Shown in pieces: positions 9,693 through 19,595 of a DNA stretch of 50,837 nt. Position 1 is the stretch's first letter; every line of letters begins with the position of its first letter. A program made the position numbers and the translations under genes. Source of the DNA: Alcaligenaceae bacterium (GTDB lineage: Bacteria; Pseudomonadota; Gammaproteobacteria; Burkholderiales; Burkholderiaceae_B); assembly GCA_012727555.1 (NCBI GenBank), contig JAAYGT010000021.1, positions 1 to 50,837 on the forward strand. Reading direction: 5' to 3'. Below the pieces are notes generated by a model. That model searched no databases and was not told the DNA's origin. It saw only the letters and a program-made list of their open reading frames with translations.

Positions 9693-10703
9693 TCACGAAG
9701 CATTGTGGCTCAGTGCATTCGACAACAACCGTGCCGTGATATCGACAATGGGAATGACACGTTCATACGCCATGCGAGACGGACCGATGACCCCCAGCGT
9801 ACCGACAATCTTTCCGTCGACACCATAGGGTGCCGTGATGACAGAGACATCTTCCATAGGCACCAGGCGGGAATCACCGCCGATATAGATCTGCACCCCT
9901 TGAGCCCGGGTAGAGACATCGAGCAGTTGCAACAGGTCGGTTTTCTGTTCGAACAAAGAAAACAGGCGTCGCAAGCGCTGCATGTCGGAGGCGATGTCAG
10001 AAATGTCGAGCAATTTGCTTTCGCCCGAAATGACGACGTTGTCATCTGTGCCGTCCGATGAGGTACCGGCCTCGACAGCGGCTTGCATGAGCCGGGAGAT
10101 ATCCGCTTGCAACGAGGAGAGTTCGTCTTTGATGGCCATTTTCACGGCATCGAACGACATACCGGCAAAATGCTGGTTGAAAAAATTGCTGGCCTCTAGC
10201 AATTCCTGCTCTGAATAGTCGCGGGACACGAACAAAATGCGATTCTGGACATCGCCATCGGGGGTGACGATGATCAGCAACACACGGCGGTCGGACAGAC
10301 GGATGAATTCGATTTGCCTGAACACCTGGCTGCGACGCGGTGCAAGCACGACGCCGGCAAACTGGGAAAGATTGGACAGCAGGCTGGCGGCAGCGCTCAC
10401 GGCCCGACTGGGTTCGGCAGCCGGTAACAATGCCCGGATTTCTTCCGGCGGCAACACCTGGAAACGTTGCACCGCCAGTAGTCGATCGACAAACAACCGG
10501 TAGCCCTTGGGCGTGGGAATACGCCCGGCCGACGTATGCGGGCTCTGGATCAAGCCTTGATCCTCGAGGTCGGCCATGACATTGCGAATGGTGGCAGGCG
10601 AAAGCTCGAACATTTTCGACAGGGTGCGCGACCCGACCGGTTGACCATCGGCAATGTAGCGTTCGATCAGCGCCTTGAGCAGCGCGTTGGCACGATCATC
10701 CAT
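9693..10703 (-). CDS. hrcA: Heat-inducible transcription repressor HrcA
   Basis: HrcA of 336 residues, the repressor that binds CIRCE operators before heat-shock chaperone operons; GroEL supports its folding. The N-terminal winged helix reads [26 protein letters not shown] and [17 protein letters not shown], followed by the typical [18 protein letters not shown]. The GAF-like middle and C-terminal parts ([30 protein letters not shown]) are complete. No CIRCE element (TTAGCACTC-N9-GAGTGCTAA) was seen in this window, so its targets lie elsewhere. Divergent from nadK with a 117-bp gap. Confidence 0.97.
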   Translation of the reverse strand: MDDRANALLKALIERYIADGQPVGSRTLSKMFELSPATIRNVMADLEDQGLIQSPHTSAGRIPTPKGYRLFVDRLLAVQRFQVLPPEEIRALLPAAEPSRAVSAAASLLSNLSQFAGVVLAPRRSQVFRQIEFIRLSDRRVLLIIVTPDGDVQNRILFVSRDYSEQELLEASNFFNQHFAGMSFDAVKMAIKDELSSLQADISRLMQAAVEAGTSSDGTDDNVVISGESKLLDISDIASDMQRLRRLFSLFEQKTDLLQLLDVSTRAQGVQIYIGGDSRLVPMEDVSVITAPYGVDGKIVGTLGVIGPSRMAYERVIPIVDITARLLSNALSHNAS

Positions 10704-10820
10704 GACTGCGTTCCATGTGTTTGATTGTCACAGGGGATTTCGCCTACAGCCACATGGCCTGCAGGAACCCTATAATCCGTTCAGTCGGTATTATTCCATC
10801 AAAAACAGGGTAATCATTTT

Positions 10821-11720
10821 ATGCATTTCAAAACCGTTGCCATCGTGGGTCGCTACCAGGATGCCGGCCTCGATGCCCCGCTGCGCAAACTGGCGGCCAT
10901 GCTGCATGACGCCGGTTGTTCAGTACTGGTGGAAGCAGACACCGCACGCAATACGGGCATAACCGAATATGCCGTGGCCAGTTACGCCCAAATCGGTGAA
11001 CAGGCCGATCTGGCCGTCATCATGGGTGGTGACGGCACCATGCTGGGCGCCGCACGCGAACTGGCACACAGCAATGTGGCGCTCATCGGCATCAATCACG
11101 GGCGCCTGGGGTTTATCACCGACATTCCGCTGCACACCGCCACCGATGCGCTGGCCAGTGTGCTGCAGGGCAACTACGACATCGAAAAACGCATCATGCT
11201 GGAAGGCGAAGTCGTGCGCAACCAGCAAGTCCTGTTTTCAGGGCTGGCGCTGAACGATGTCGTCATCAACCGTGCAGGTCGTGGCGGCATGATCGAACTG
11301 CGTGTGGAACTTGATGACACCTTCATGTACAGCCAGCGGGCCGATGGCCTGATCGTGGCCACGCCCACAGGCTCAACGGCCTACTCACTGTCGGTGAATG
11401 GCCCCATCGTGCACCCGCTCGTGAACGCCATTCTGCTGGTGCCGGTGGCCCCCCAAACCTTGTCCAACCGCCCCATCGTTTTGCCCGATACCGGAACACT
11501 CTCGCTCACCATCACGGCACTGGGCCGGGTCGAGTCCGGCGCAAGCGTTCACTTCGACATGCAAACCTGGTCCGACTGCCAGGCCGGAGACCGCATCAAT
11601 GTACGGCGGGCCGACCATGGTGTACGCTTTGTCCACCCCAAAGGCTACAGCTTTTTTTCCACACTGCGGCGCAAGCTTTACTGGAACCGCATGCCCCAAC
11701 CTTCCGACGAAAACGAGTAA
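10821..11720 (+). CDS. nadK: NAD kinase
   Basis: ATP-NAD kinase of 299 residues, phosphorylating NAD+ to NADP+. The GGDGT motif is at residues 69-73, with the catalytic Asp in the middle. NHGRLGFITD and the second conserved block (LNDVVINR and RADGLIVATPTGSTAYSLSVNGPI) follow as expected. A TATAAT at 10771-10776 in the hrcA-nadK gap may be its -10 box, but no good -35 was found. recN begins 3 nt after its stop codon, so the two are almost certainly co-transcribed. Confidence 0.97.
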   Translation: MHFKTVAIVGRYQDAGLDAPLRKLAAMLHDAGCSVLVEADTARNTGITEYAVASYAQIGEQADLAVIMGGDGTMLGAARELAHSNVALIGINHGRLGFITDIPLHTATDALASVLQGNYDIEKRIMLEGEVVRNQQVLFSGLALNDVVINRAGRGGMIELRVELDDTFMYSQRADGLIVATPTGSTAYSLSVNGPIVHPLVNAILLVPVAPQTLSNRPIVLPDTGTLSLTITALGRVESGASVHFDMQTWSDCQAGDRINVRRADHGVRFVHPKGYSFFSTLRRKLYWNRMPQPSDENE

Positions 11721-11723
11721 TCC

Positions 11724-13373
11724 ATGCTGCTCACCCTGCACGTTCGAGACTTTGTCATTGTCCAGAACACCGAACTGCAGTTCGAACCCGGTTTCACTGT
11801 TTTTTCGGGTGAAACGGGTGCGGGCAAATCCATACTGATCGATGCCCTGGCACTTGCCCTGGGCGGGCGGGCCGACACCGGCCTGATTCGTGCCGGCGCA
11901 CAACGGGCCGACATCACCGCAGTCTTTTCCACCCCGCCCGGCCTCACCGGCTGGCTGACCGAACAGGCACTCGATCCCACCGACGAACTCATCCTGCGCC
12001 GCACCGTCGATAGCCAAGGGCGCAGCCGTGCGTTCATCAACGGCCAAACGGTTCCGCTAACCCACCTGCGCAGCGTGGCCGAACACGTCATCGACATCCA
12101 TGGTCAGCACGCCCACCAAAGCCTGCTCAAAGCGGCCAGCCAGCGGGAACTGCTCGACACCCAGGGCAACCACCTGGAACTGGCATCCCGTGTCAATTCG
12201 GCGTGGCGTCAGTGGCAACAACTGCGTGAGCAGCGCGAACGTGCCGAACACAACAGCCAGGCACTGGCGCAAGAACGCGAACGCCTGGCGTGGCAACTGG
12301 GCGACCTCGACCGGCTGGCCATGACACCCGGCGAATGGGAAACACTCAGCAACCATCACAGCCGGCTCGCTCATGCCCAGGCCTTGCTTGAAGGCTGCAC
12401 GCTGGCAATGAACCTGCTCGACACCGACGACGCACCCTGTGCACGGCAATCGCTCAATGCAGCTCACCAGCACCTGCAGAAACTGGTCTCGCACGATGAC
12501 ACCCTGCGTGGCATTCTCGACACCCTGGAATCCGCACGCATTGCGGTGGCCGAAACCGTTTCCGACCTGGCCGGCTACCTTGACCGCGTCGATCTCGACC
12601 CGGAATCCCTGGCACACGCCGAACAACGCCTGTCGGCCATTTTTGAAACAGCTCGCAAGTACAAGATCGAACCCCAGGAACTTCCCGGTTTCCACGAAAC
12701 CCTCAGGCAGCAACTGCACGCGCTGCAGTCAGGCAGCGACACCGAAGCGCTCCGCAAAAACGAAGAGAAAGCACGGGCACACTACCAGGAATTGGCAGCA
12801 CAACTCAGCCAGGCACGCCAGCAAACAGCTGCCCTGCTCTCGAAAAAAGTCACTCAGGCCATGCAATCCCTGGCCATGGCCGGGGGGCGTTTTGAAATCA
12901 GTGTGCTTGAACAGGCCGCAGGCCCGCACGGCACGGATGCCGTTGAATTTCTGGTGGCCGGTCATCCGGGCACCCCGCCCCGGCCCTTGGCAAAAGTGGC
13001 TTCCGGGGGTGAACTGGCGCGCATTTCACTGGCGCTGTCCGTTATTGCAAGCCAGGCTGCACGGGTGCCCACCCTGATTTTCGACGAAGTGGACACCGGC
13101 ATTGGCGGCGGCGTGGCCGAAGTGGTGGGCCGCCTTCTGAAAGAGCTGGGGCAGCGTCATCAGGTGCTGTGCGTAACACACCTGCCGCAGGTGGCTGCCT
13201 GCGGCGACCACCACTTTCGTGTGGCCAAGCAACAAGCGGGCAACGAAACCGTTTCAAGCATTACGGCACTGTCGGAAAACGACCGGGTACAGGAAGTTGC
13301 GCGCATGCTGGGCGGGCTGGAAATTACCCGCACCACACTGGATCACGCACGGGAAATGCTGACTGCCTTCTGA
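11724..13373 (+). CDS. recN: DNA repair protein RecN
   Basis: SMC-like ATPase of 549 residues (E. coli RecN is 553) acting in double-strand break repair. The Walker A motif is GETGAGKSILIDAL (residues about 33-46). Two coiled-coil stretches flank the centre. The ABC signature appears as KVASGGELARISLAL, and Walker B as TLIFDEVDTGIGGGVA. The start at ATG 11724 gives the standard MLLTLHVRDFVIV opening. It ends only 10 bp before the convergent fur stop codon, leaving no room for a separate terminator. Confidence 0.97.
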   Translation: MLLTLHVRDFVIVQNTELQFEPGFTVFSGETGAGKSILIDALALALGGRADTGLIRAGAQRADITAVFSTPPGLTGWLTEQALDPTDELILRRTVDSQGRSRAFINGQTVPLTHLRSVAEHVIDIHGQHAHQSLLKAASQRELLDTQGNHLELASRVNSAWRQWQQLREQRERAEHNSQALAQERERLAWQLGDLDRLAMTPGEWETLSNHHSRLAHAQALLEGCTLAMNLLDTDDAPCARQSLNAAHQHLQKLVSHDDTLRGILDTLESARIAVAETVSDLAGYLDRVDLDPESLAHAEQRLSAIFETARKYKIEPQELPGFHETLRQQLHALQSGSDTEALRKNEEKARAHYQELAAQLSQARQQTAALLSKKVTQAMQSLAMAGGRFEISVLEQAAGPHGTDAVEFLVAGHPGTPPRPLAKVASGGELARISLALSVIASQAARVPTLIFDEVDTGIGGGVAEVVGRLLKELGQRHQVLCVTHLPQVAACGDHHFRVAKQQAGNETVSSITALSENDRVQEVARMLGGLEITRTTLDHAREMLTAF

Positions 13374-13383
13374 CGGATTGCAT

Positions 13384-13812
13384 TCAGGTTCTGCGCGAAC
13401 CGGACACGCAATCAGGACACGTGCCATAGAGCATCATGGTGTGACTTTCAAGCACGAAGCCTTTATCTTTGGCCACGGCATGCTGACGCTTTTCGATTTC
13501 GGGATCGGTGAATTCAACCACCTTGCCACACGATGTGCAAATGAGGTGATCGTGGTGATCGCCATCGTTCAATTCGAAAACGGCCTTGCCACCATCGAAC
13601 TGGCTGCGCATGAGAATACCGGCCTGCTCGAACTGGGTAAGCACACGATAAACCGTTGCCAGACCGATATCGACGTCTTCGGCGATCAGTGTGCGATAGA
13701 CGTCTTCCGCGCTTTGATGACGCTGATCGGCACGCCGGAAGACATCAAGTATCTTGAGACGGGGGAACGTGGCCTTGAGGCCCATGTTCTTGAGTTCAGC
13801 TTGATCATTCAT
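13384..13812 (-). CDS. fur: Ferric uptake regulator Fur
   Basis: Fur repressor of 142 residues that uses Fe2+ as co-repressor for iron-uptake genes. The start [22 protein letters not shown] matches Fur proteins; an open frame 22 codons further upstream is ignored. The DNA-recognition helix lies in [18 protein letters not shown]. Metal ligands are in [20 protein letters not shown], and the structural CxxC pair appears in both ICTSCGK and YGTCPDC. Divergent from bamE across a 230-bp gap; I could not identify a convincing Fur box there by eye. Confidence 0.96.
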   Translation of the reverse strand: MNDQAELKNMGLKATFPRLKILDVFRRADQRHQSAEDVYRTLIAEDVDIGLATVYRVLTQFEQAGILMRSQFDGGKAVFELNDGDHHDHLICTSCGKVVEFTDPEIEKRQHAVAKDKGFVLESHTMMLYGTCPDCVSGSRRT

Positions 13813-14042
13813 GGGGAAAATTCTTTGGTGGCTGCTTGGGTCGTGCACGCCCCGCCCGACGGCACACAGAGGGAACATTGCAGGAACAACAGACAGCGGG
13901 GTTTCAGAACGAGACGTTAAAACGCGCCAGCAACATCAAAAATGCGACCGTCCATGCAGGCGCCATGATGCGTTTTCTTCTCAAACCTTTATGATAACGG
14001 TTTTATTCGATCTGAATAACGTCTGAACTACGGGGGCACTGC

Positions 14043-14657
14043 GTGCTGACGACCGAAAAACCTCGATACACTCTCCTGCGCACCACGGTGGGTGCAAGCC
14101 TGCTGGCCATTGCTCTGGCCGGGTGCGGCTCCACAAAATGGGGCTTCCCCTACCGCCCCGATGTCCAGCAAGGTAACTGGATCACATCGGAACAGGTTGC
14201 CCAGTTGCAGGTTGGCATGACACGCGAACAGGTACGCTTCGTTCTGGGCACACCGACACTGCAGGACATCTTCCATGCCAACCGCTGGGATTACCCCTAC
14301 ATGAACAAGCCGGGCTACGGGCAACAAACTGAACGGCGCTTCACCGTGTGGTTCGAAAACGACCAACTGGCCCGCTGGGAAGGTGATCAGCAACCCAACC
14401 GCCAGCCCTTCGAAGCGGCCGACACCGGCCGAAACGCCGATGGCACCGTCGGCGGCCCCGACACCTACAACGCCCTGCGTGCAGAACAACAATCCGATCC
14501 GCAAACAGGCGCACAACCTGTGGGTGCCGGCGACAGCCAGCCCCCGGCCAGCGATGCACCCCAGCACCGCCGCCCGATCCTGAATGCCGATCAGCCGCCC
14601 ATGCCCGCACCCGGCGTTCCTTCGCCGGCCCGCACCACTGATATCCCCCTGATGTAG
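14043..14657 (+). CDS. bamE: Outer membrane assembly lipoprotein BamE (SmpA/OmlA)
   Basis: Lipoprotein of the BAM complex that helps insert beta-barrel proteins into the outer membrane. The start codon is GTG with GGGGG at 14032-14036. The lipobox LAGC places the lipidated Cys at residue 28. The SmpA/OmlA domain follows: [28 protein letters not shown], then [14 protein letters not shown] and [18 protein letters not shown]. At 204 residues it is much longer than E. coli BamE (113). The extra C-terminal part, from about residue 115, is rich in Pro, Ala, Gln and Asn and looks disordered. The fur/bamE divergence is conserved in relatives. Confidence 0.94.
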   Translation: MLTTEKPRYTLLRTTVGASLLAIALAGCGSTKWGFPYRPDVQQGNWITSEQVAQLQVGMTREQVRFVLGTPTLQDIFHANRWDYPYMNKPGYGQQTERRFTVWFENDQLARWEGDQQPNRQPFEAADTGRNADGTVGGPDTYNALRAEQQSDPQTGAQPVGAGDSQPPASDAPQHRRPILNADQPPMPAPGVPSPARTTDIPLM

Positions 14658-14665
14658 GAGACAAC

Positions 14666-15457
14666 ATGCGTATTGCCATTGCAGGTTCCGACGGTCGCAT
14701 GGGCCGAATGCTCGTTGAAGCCGTACTGAACAGCCCCGACCTCGAACTGACCGTTGCCCTTGACCGGGCAGGCTCAAGCGCGCTGGGCAACGATGCCGGG
14801 GCATTCCTGGGGGTGACCACAGGCGTCCTTATTTCCGACAACCTGGATCAACTGGCCAATGCCGATTGCCTGATCGATTTCACCCGCCCCGAAGGCACGC
14901 TGCAGCACCTGAAAGCCTGCATACAGCACAACACGAAATGCGTGATCGGCACCACCGGGTTCGATGATCAAGGAAAGAAAGCCATTCAGGCGGCAAGCCA
15001 GAAAGTGGCGGTCGTATTCGCCCCCAACATGAGCGTCGGCGTGAACGCCACACTGAAACTGCTGGAAATGGCCGCCCGCCTGCTGAATGAAGGTTACGAT
15101 GCCGAGGTCTTCGAGGCCCACCACCGTAACAAAGTGGATGCCCCTTCAGGCACCGCGCTGGCCATGGGCGAAACCATTGCCCATGCCTGGGGCAAGAACC
15201 TGAACGACATCGCCGACTGGGCGCGTCATGGCGAAACCGGCGCGCGCGAAACCGGCCACATCGGCTTTTCAGTGGTGCGCGGCGGCGACATCATCGGAGA
15301 TCACACCGTGCTGTTCTGCGGCACGGGTGAACGCATTGAAATCACCCACCGCTCAAGCAGCCGCACCACCTACGCCCAGGGCAGCCTGCGCGCGGCACGC
15401 TACCTGGCCCGGCGCGAATTCGGCCTGTTCGACATGCAAGACGTACTGTCCTCCTGA
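14666..15457 (+). CDS. dapB: 4-Hydroxy-tetrahydrodipicolinate reductase
   Basis: DapB of 263 residues, lysine and meso-diaminopimelate biosynthesis, NAD(P)H-dependent. The dinucleotide fold begins [15 protein letters not shown]. The catalytic and substrate motif [20 protein letters not shown] is intact, as is [14 protein letters not shown] box directly precedes the start, and only 8 nt separate the gene from bamE, so they are likely co-transcribed. Confidence 0.97.
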   Translation: MRIAIAGSDGRMGRMLVEAVLNSPDLELTVALDRAGSSALGNDAGAFLGVTTGVLISDNLDQLANADCLIDFTRPEGTLQHLKACIQHNTKCVIGTTGFDDQGKKAIQAASQKVAVVFAPNMSVGVNATLKLLEMAARLLNEGYDAEVFEAHHRNKVDAPSGTALAMGETIAHAWGKNLNDIADWARHGETGARETGHIGFSVVRGGDIIGDHTVLFCGTGERIEITHRSSSRTTYAQGSLRAARYLARREFGLFDMQDVLSS

Positions 15458-15465
15458 ACGGCACA

Positions 15466-16491
15466 TCAGCCCGTCACGTTCACGGGCTCCTGCTCCAGAA
15501 CAACACCAAAACGCCGGAAAATGTCCTCCTGGATCGCCCTCGACAACGCAGCCACCGCAGCTGCGTTTCCACCGCCATGGTGCACCAGCACCAATGCCTG
15601 GCGGTCGTGCACCCCCACCGGCCCCATGCGCCGCCCCTTCCAGCCAGCCTGGTCGATCAACCAGCCAGCCGCCAGCTTGTAACGGCCCTCGGGCTGGGCG
15701 TAGGCAACAATGTCCGGGTAACGCTGTCGCAGTGTGTGCAGCTGTTGCGTATCCACCACTGGGTTCTTGAAAAAACTGCCGGCATTGCCCAGCACCGCAG
15801 GGTCGGGCAGTTTGGCGCGGCGTATGTCGCACACCGCCTGAACAACCTGATCGGCCGTCAGTGCCTGACCGGCATTGGCCACCAGCGGATGACGCTGCAG
15901 ATCAGGGTAGGCAAGCACGGGCTGCCATAGCGTCTGAAGGCGAAAGCGCACGGCAACAATCAGCCAATCCCCCGGACGGGCTCGCTTGAACAGACTGTCA
16001 CGGTAACCGAAGCCGCACTCGTCTGACTGCAATTCATGCAGCCGCTGGTCCGGAAAGTTCCAGGCAACGACACTATGCACATGACGGGCCACTTCGGTTC
16101 CGTAGGCGCCAATGTTCTGCACGGGTGCTGCACCTACCGTGCCAGGTATCAGGGCCAGATTCTCCAGGCCATGCCACCCCTGGGCAACGGCATGAAGCAC
16201 GAATGCATGCCAGCCATGGCCCGCCTGCACTTGAACCAGCACGTGATCACTGGCCGAGTGCACGACACGGCACCCCTGGTTGGCCACATGAATCACCAGG
16301 GCATCAAGACGTTCGGGAAGCACCACATTGCTGCCACCGCCCAGCACAACAACAGGCTGTGTTTCTTGCCTGACCAACCGTGAAAGCGCCGGCAGATCAC
16401 CGACAGACTGCAGACGTACATAACGGGATGCAAACGATGCCAGCCCCAATGTATTGAAAGGCTGAAGATCCTGACTGATGGGTTCAAGCAC
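15466..16491 (-). CDS. murB: UDP-N-acetylenolpyruvoylglucosamine reductase
   Basis: FAD enzyme of peptidoglycan synthesis that reduces UDP-GlcNAc-enolpyruvate to UDP-MurNAc. The FAD-binding region is [14 protein letters not shown], then [21 protein letters not shown]. Catalytic positions seen in E. coli MurB are kept: Tyr/Arg in GFGYRDS, Ser in [10 protein letters not shown], and Glu near the C-terminus ([10 protein letters not shown]). The open frame reaches 16683, but homologues begin about 12 residues before the NTLG motif. The GTG at 16491 (AGG 8 nt upstream) gives 341 residues, against 342 in E. coli, and is preferred. Type I MurB architecture. Confidence 0.93.
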   Translation of the reverse strand: MLEPISQDLQPFNTLGLASFASRYVRLQSVGDLPALSRLVRQETQPVVVLGGGSNVVLPERLDALVIHVANQGCRVVHSASDHVLVQVQAGHGWHAFVLHAVAQGWHGLENLALIPGTVGAAPVQNIGAYGTEVARHVHSVVAWNFPDQRLHELQSDECGFGYRDSLFKRARPGDWLIVAVRFRLQTLWQPVLAYPDLQRHPLVANAGQALTADQVVQAVCDIRRAKLPDPAVLGNAGSFFKNPVVDTQQLHTLRQRYPDIVAYAQPEGRYKLAAGWLIDQAGWKGRRMGPVGVHDRQALVLVHHGGGNAAAVAALSRAIQEDIFRRFGVVLEQEPVNVTG

Positions 16492-16688
16492 GCAAAAACC
16501 TGACTGAAAAGAAGAACTCGCGCCCACCGCAATGGCGCACACGGGTGAAAAAGAAGGATCGGCCAAAAGATTGACAGGCCAGCTGCAGAAGTGTACTATT
16601 GCCGACTTGATTTTTGCAGTTGATTGGAATACAAAACAAGCAGCGCAATTTTGATTGAAAGTTTGGCGGCATGAAAACAGCAACCGAC

Positions 16689-16717
16689 TTGCAAACCAAA
16701 AAAATTGTGCTTATAAT
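16689..16717 (+). promoter_or_regulatory. Strong sigma70-type promoter of the tRNA-Gly/tRNA-Cys unit
   Basis: TTGCAA at 16689-16694 and a perfect TATAAT at 16712-16717, separated by 17 bp, end 33 bp before tRNA-Gly. The intervening sequence is A-rich. This is the best promoter match in the window and is what a stable-RNA gene would be expected to have. Confidence 0.85.
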
Positions 16718-16750
16718 GCGAAGCTTGTTTCAGCAAACTGCTGAACAAAT

Positions 16751-16826
16751 GCGGGAATAGCTCAGTTGGTAGAGCGCAACCTTGCCAAGGTTGAGGTCGC
16801 GAGTTCGAGACTCGTTTCCCGCTCCA
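16751..16826 (+). tRNA. tRNA-Gly (anticodon GCC)
   Basis: 76-nt cloverleaf with encoded CCA. The acceptor arm GCGGGAA pairs with TTCCCGC. The anticodon loop TTGCCAA places GCC at 16784-16786, within the stem CAACC/GGTTG. The T-loop GTTCGAGAC is canonical. Confidence 0.97.
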
Positions 16827-16834
16827 GATTTTTT

Positions 16835-16860
16835 AAAAGGGAGCACAAGGCTCCCTTTTT
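16835..16860 (+). terminator. Intrinsic terminator between the two tRNA genes
   Basis: AAAAGGGAGC (16835-16844) pairs with GCTCCCTTTT (16850-16859) around a 5-nt loop, followed by T. It lies between tRNA-Gly and tRNA-Cys, so it probably attenuates rather than separates the two, since no second promoter is apparent in the 53-bp gap. Confidence 0.75.
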
Positions 16861-16879
16861 CATACAAGGGTTTGTCTGC

Positions 16880-16953
16880 GGCGCAATGGCAGAGTGGTTA
16901 TGCAGCGGATTGCAAATCCGTGTACCCCGGTTCGATTCCGAGTTGCGCCTCCA
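16880..16953 (+). tRNA. tRNA-Cys (anticodon GCA)
   Basis: 74-nt cloverleaf with encoded CCA. The acceptor stem GGCGCAA pairs with TTGCGCC. The anticodon GCA (16912-16914) lies in the loop TTGCAAA between GCGGA and TCCGT. The T-arm GGTTCGATTCC is canonical. Confidence 0.97.
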
Positions 16954-16963
16954 GTACACTTCT

Positions 16964-16996
16964 AAGCCTCAGGATGCCTCATACCCTGAGGCTTTT
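16964..16996 (+). terminator. Intrinsic terminator after tRNA-Cys
   Basis: AAGCCTCAGG (16964-16973) pairs perfectly with CCTGAGGCTT (16985-16994) around an 11-nt loop, followed by TT, then G and TTT. It ends only about 20 bp before the start of the following MASE3 gene, which must therefore be read by leakage or from a promoter inside this short region. Confidence 0.8.
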
Positions 16997-17015
16997 GTTT
17001 ATTGGCCGCAAACTC

Positions 17016-19595
17016 ATGCAAATTCACCCGGATCATCGTCACGAAGCCGCACCCCATCTGGTGATGCTTTCAGTGCTTGGCCTGATCGCCCTGATCTTTG
17101 CGCTGGCGCCGGCACCCGGCGTTGCGTTGCACGCGAACACCTACACGTGGCAGCATACTGCACTCGAAGCAATCTCGATCAGTATTGCCGCCGTGATCTT
17201 CGCGGTTGGCTGGAGCGCGCCGCGCGATCACGTCCCTCGAATCGCCACATTGGTTGCCAGCGCGTTCCTGGGCACTGCGTTACTCGACTTTTCCCACACC
17301 ATGACCTTCCAGGGCATGCCGGGATCCTTCAGTAACGGCAACCCGGAAAATACCGTTGCATTCTGGCTGGCAGCACGCTCTCTGGGGGCCTTGGCACTTC
17401 TGGTGGTTGCCCTGAGCCCATGGAGCAACAAACCGTTCAGCCACCGCTACCTCACGCTTGCCCTGATTCTTGCGGGTGTGGCACTGGTACACGCCATCGT
17501 CATCTACCGCCCGGAATGGCTGCCGACTCTGTTTTCGCAAGAACACGGCCTGACACCGTTCAAACGCAACTACGAATATGGACTGATAGGGCTGTACCTG
17601 ACGGCCGGTATTTTGTTGCTGCGCCATTTGCGCCAGGCGCGCACGTTCAGTGCCATGAGCTTCATTGCTGCCGCCCTGACCTTCGCACTCAGCGAGCTTT
17701 TCTTCACGCTGTATGCGTCTTACTCCGACATCTACCACCTGACCGGGCATATTTACAAAGTCATCGCCTACCTGTTTCTGTTCAGGGCCATTTTTCTTGA
17801 AACGATCAAGGCGCCGTACCAGAAACTGCAACGGTCACAGGTACAACTGCAACACACGCTCGACAACCTGTCGACCATGGTCACAGAAAAAGAGCACCAG
17901 GATGCCCTGATCCGCAAGCTTTCGCTGGCCATCGAGCAAAGCCCCAACCCGGTACTGATCACCGACCGGGCCGGCAACATCGAATACGTGAACCAGGCAT
18001 TCACCGACTCATCCGGCTACGAATCCAGTGAAATCATCGGTCGCAACCCCCGTTTCATGCAGTCGGGCCAGACCCCCCGCAGCACGTACGAAAGCATGTG
18101 GAACAAACTGCAACGGGGGGAAGCCTGGCAGGGCGAGGTCGTTAATCGAACGAAACAAGGTGCGCATTACCACGAACGCGTGCTCATTTATCCGATCAAG
18201 AATGCCTTCGGCGAAATCACCAGCTACCTGTCGCACAAGGAAGACATCTCCGAACAAAAGGCGGCTGCGGAACGTATTCGGCAACTCTCGCAATTCGATG
18301 AACTGACCGGACTGGCCAACCAGGCCTCGCTGCGTGCCATGCTGCGCCACGCCATTGACCTGGCAAGCCACCATAACGATGCCCTGGCCCTCATGAGCAT
18401 CAACCTCGACAACTTCCGCCTGATCAACGAATCACTCGGCCACAACGTCGGCGATCTTGTCTTGAAGTCCACGGCAGATCGCCTGAACCGCCTGCTCAGC
18501 CACAAAGACACACTGGCCCGGGTCTCGGGCGACCACTTCGTTATCATTTTCCCGGGTCTCGACCAGGGCGCGGCCACACTGAAGGCCCTTGAAATACTGC
18601 AGACCATGCAAACGCCCCTCGACTTTCAGGGGCATTCCGCCATCACCACCGTATCCATCGGTATCGCACTGTTTCCCGATGACGGCAAAACGGCCGATGT
18701 CATGCTGGCCTGCAGCGAAGCAGCCATGTACCACACCAAGAACGAAGGCCGCAACAGCTACCGCTTCTTCACACCCGGCCTGCAGAAAAGCTCGTCCCGC
18801 ATGCTTGAGCTGGGCGTTGCCCTGAAACACGCCATCCCCCAGCAGCAACTGCGTCTGGTGTATCAGCCGCAAATCGACCTGGGCAGTGGCCGTGTGATCG
18901 GCGCTGAAGCGCTGGTCAGATGGCGGCACCCGGAACTGGGCGAGATCGGCCCGGCAGAATTCATTCCGATTGCCGAGCAATACGGTCTGATCGTTGAGCT
19001 GGGCGAGTGGATCATGCAAACCGCCCTTAAACAGGCCGCTGAATGGCAAAAGAATGGTTTTGATGATCTGGTCATTGCCATCAACCTGTCGGCGTCCCAG
19101 TTCAACCAGCCACAGCTGGCTGAAACCATTCTTGAAATCGTGCACGAAATCGATGCGCGACCACAGCAGCTTGAACTGGAACTGACCGAGGCGGTTGCCA
19201 TGCGCAACCCGGTTGCCGCCGGAAAAATCATGGACAGCCTCAGCAATGTGGGCTTCCGTTTGTCGATCGACGACTTCGGAACCGGTTACTCATCGCTCAG
19301 TTACCTGAAACGCTTCAATATCCACAAGCTCAAGATCGACCGCTCTTTCATCAACGACCTGAATCAGAATATCAACGACCAGGCCATCGTGACGGCCATC
19401 ATACAAATGGCGCATAGCCTGGGCATGAGCACCCTGGCCGAGGGCGTGGAAACACCCGAACAGCTCGCTGTCTTGCGTGCCAAAGGGTGCGATGCGGTGC
19501 AAGGCTACCTGTTCAGCAAGCCGCTCAGCCCGACCGATTTCGAAGCCTTTGCACGCGCCAACCTTGACGCCTGCCAGGAGACCGAACATGGATGA
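17016..19595 (+). CDS. MASE3-PAS-GGDEF(degenerate)-EAL membrane phosphodiesterase
   Basis: Membrane signalling protein of about 859 residues. Residues about 15-275 form a MASE3 sensor with some seven hydrophobic helices (LGTALLDFSHTMTFQGMPG is typical). Then come a short coiled coil, a PAS domain (LAIEQSPNPVLITDRAGNI, GRNPRFMQSG), a GGDEF domain and an EAL domain. The GGDEF signature has decayed to SGDHF (residues 504-508) and no RxxD I-site precedes it, so cyclase activity is unlikely. EALVRW (EAL at 631-633), the ELTEAVAMRN Glu, DDFGTGYSSL and EGVETPEQL are intact, which predicts active c-di-GMP hydrolysis. The start is uncertain: ATG 17016 lacks a clear Shine-Dalgarno, and an in-frame TTG at 16995 lies closer to a TGAGG stretch. 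Confidence 0.9.
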   Translation: MQIHPDHRHEAAPHLVMLSVLGLIALIFALAPAPGVALHANTYTWQHTALEAISISIAAVIFAVGWSAPRDHVPRIATLVASAFLGTALLDFSHTMTFQGMPGSFSNGNPENTVAFWLAARSLGALALLVVALSPWSNKPFSHRYLTLALILAGVALVHAIVIYRPEWLPTLFSQEHGLTPFKRNYEYGLIGLYLTAGILLLRHLRQARTFSAMSFIAAALTFALSELFFTLYASYSDIYHLTGHIYKVIAYLFLFRAIFLETIKAPYQKLQRSQVQLQHTLDNLSTMVTEKEHQDALIRKLSLAIEQSPNPVLITDRAGNIEYVNQAFTDSSGYESSEIIGRNPRFMQSGQTPRSTYESMWNKLQRGEAWQGEVVNRTKQGAHYHERVLIYPIKNAFGEITSYLSHKEDISEQKAAAERIRQLSQFDELTGLANQASLRAMLRHAIDLASHHNDALALMSINLDNFRLINESLGHNVGDLVLKSTADRLNRLLSHKDTLARVSGDHFVIIFPGLDQGAATLKALEILQTMQTPLDFQGHSAITTVSIGIALFPDDGKTADVMLACSEAAMYHTKNEGRNSYRFFTPGLQKSSSRMLELGVALKHAIPQQQLRLVYQPQIDLGSGRVIGAEALVRWRHPELGEIGPAEFIPIAEQYGLIVELGEWIMQTALKQAAEWQKNGFDDLVIAINLSASQFNQPQLAETILEIVHEIDARPQQLELELTEAVAMRNPVAAGKIMDSLSNVGFRLSIDDFGTGYSSLSYLKRFNIHKLKIDRSFINDLNQNINDQAIVTAIIQMAHSLGMSTLAEGVETPEQLAVLRAKGCDAVQGYLFSKPLSPTDFEAFARANLDACQETEHG

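Noticed and set aside
10704-10820. CIRCE element or heat-shock promoter in the hrcA/nadK gap
   Set aside because: No TTAGCACTC-N9-GAGTGCTAA and no convincing sigma32 boxes were seen.
13813-14042. Fur box in the fur/bamE gap
   Set aside because: Only a loose GATAA-like stretch near 13991 was found, far from the 19-bp consensus.
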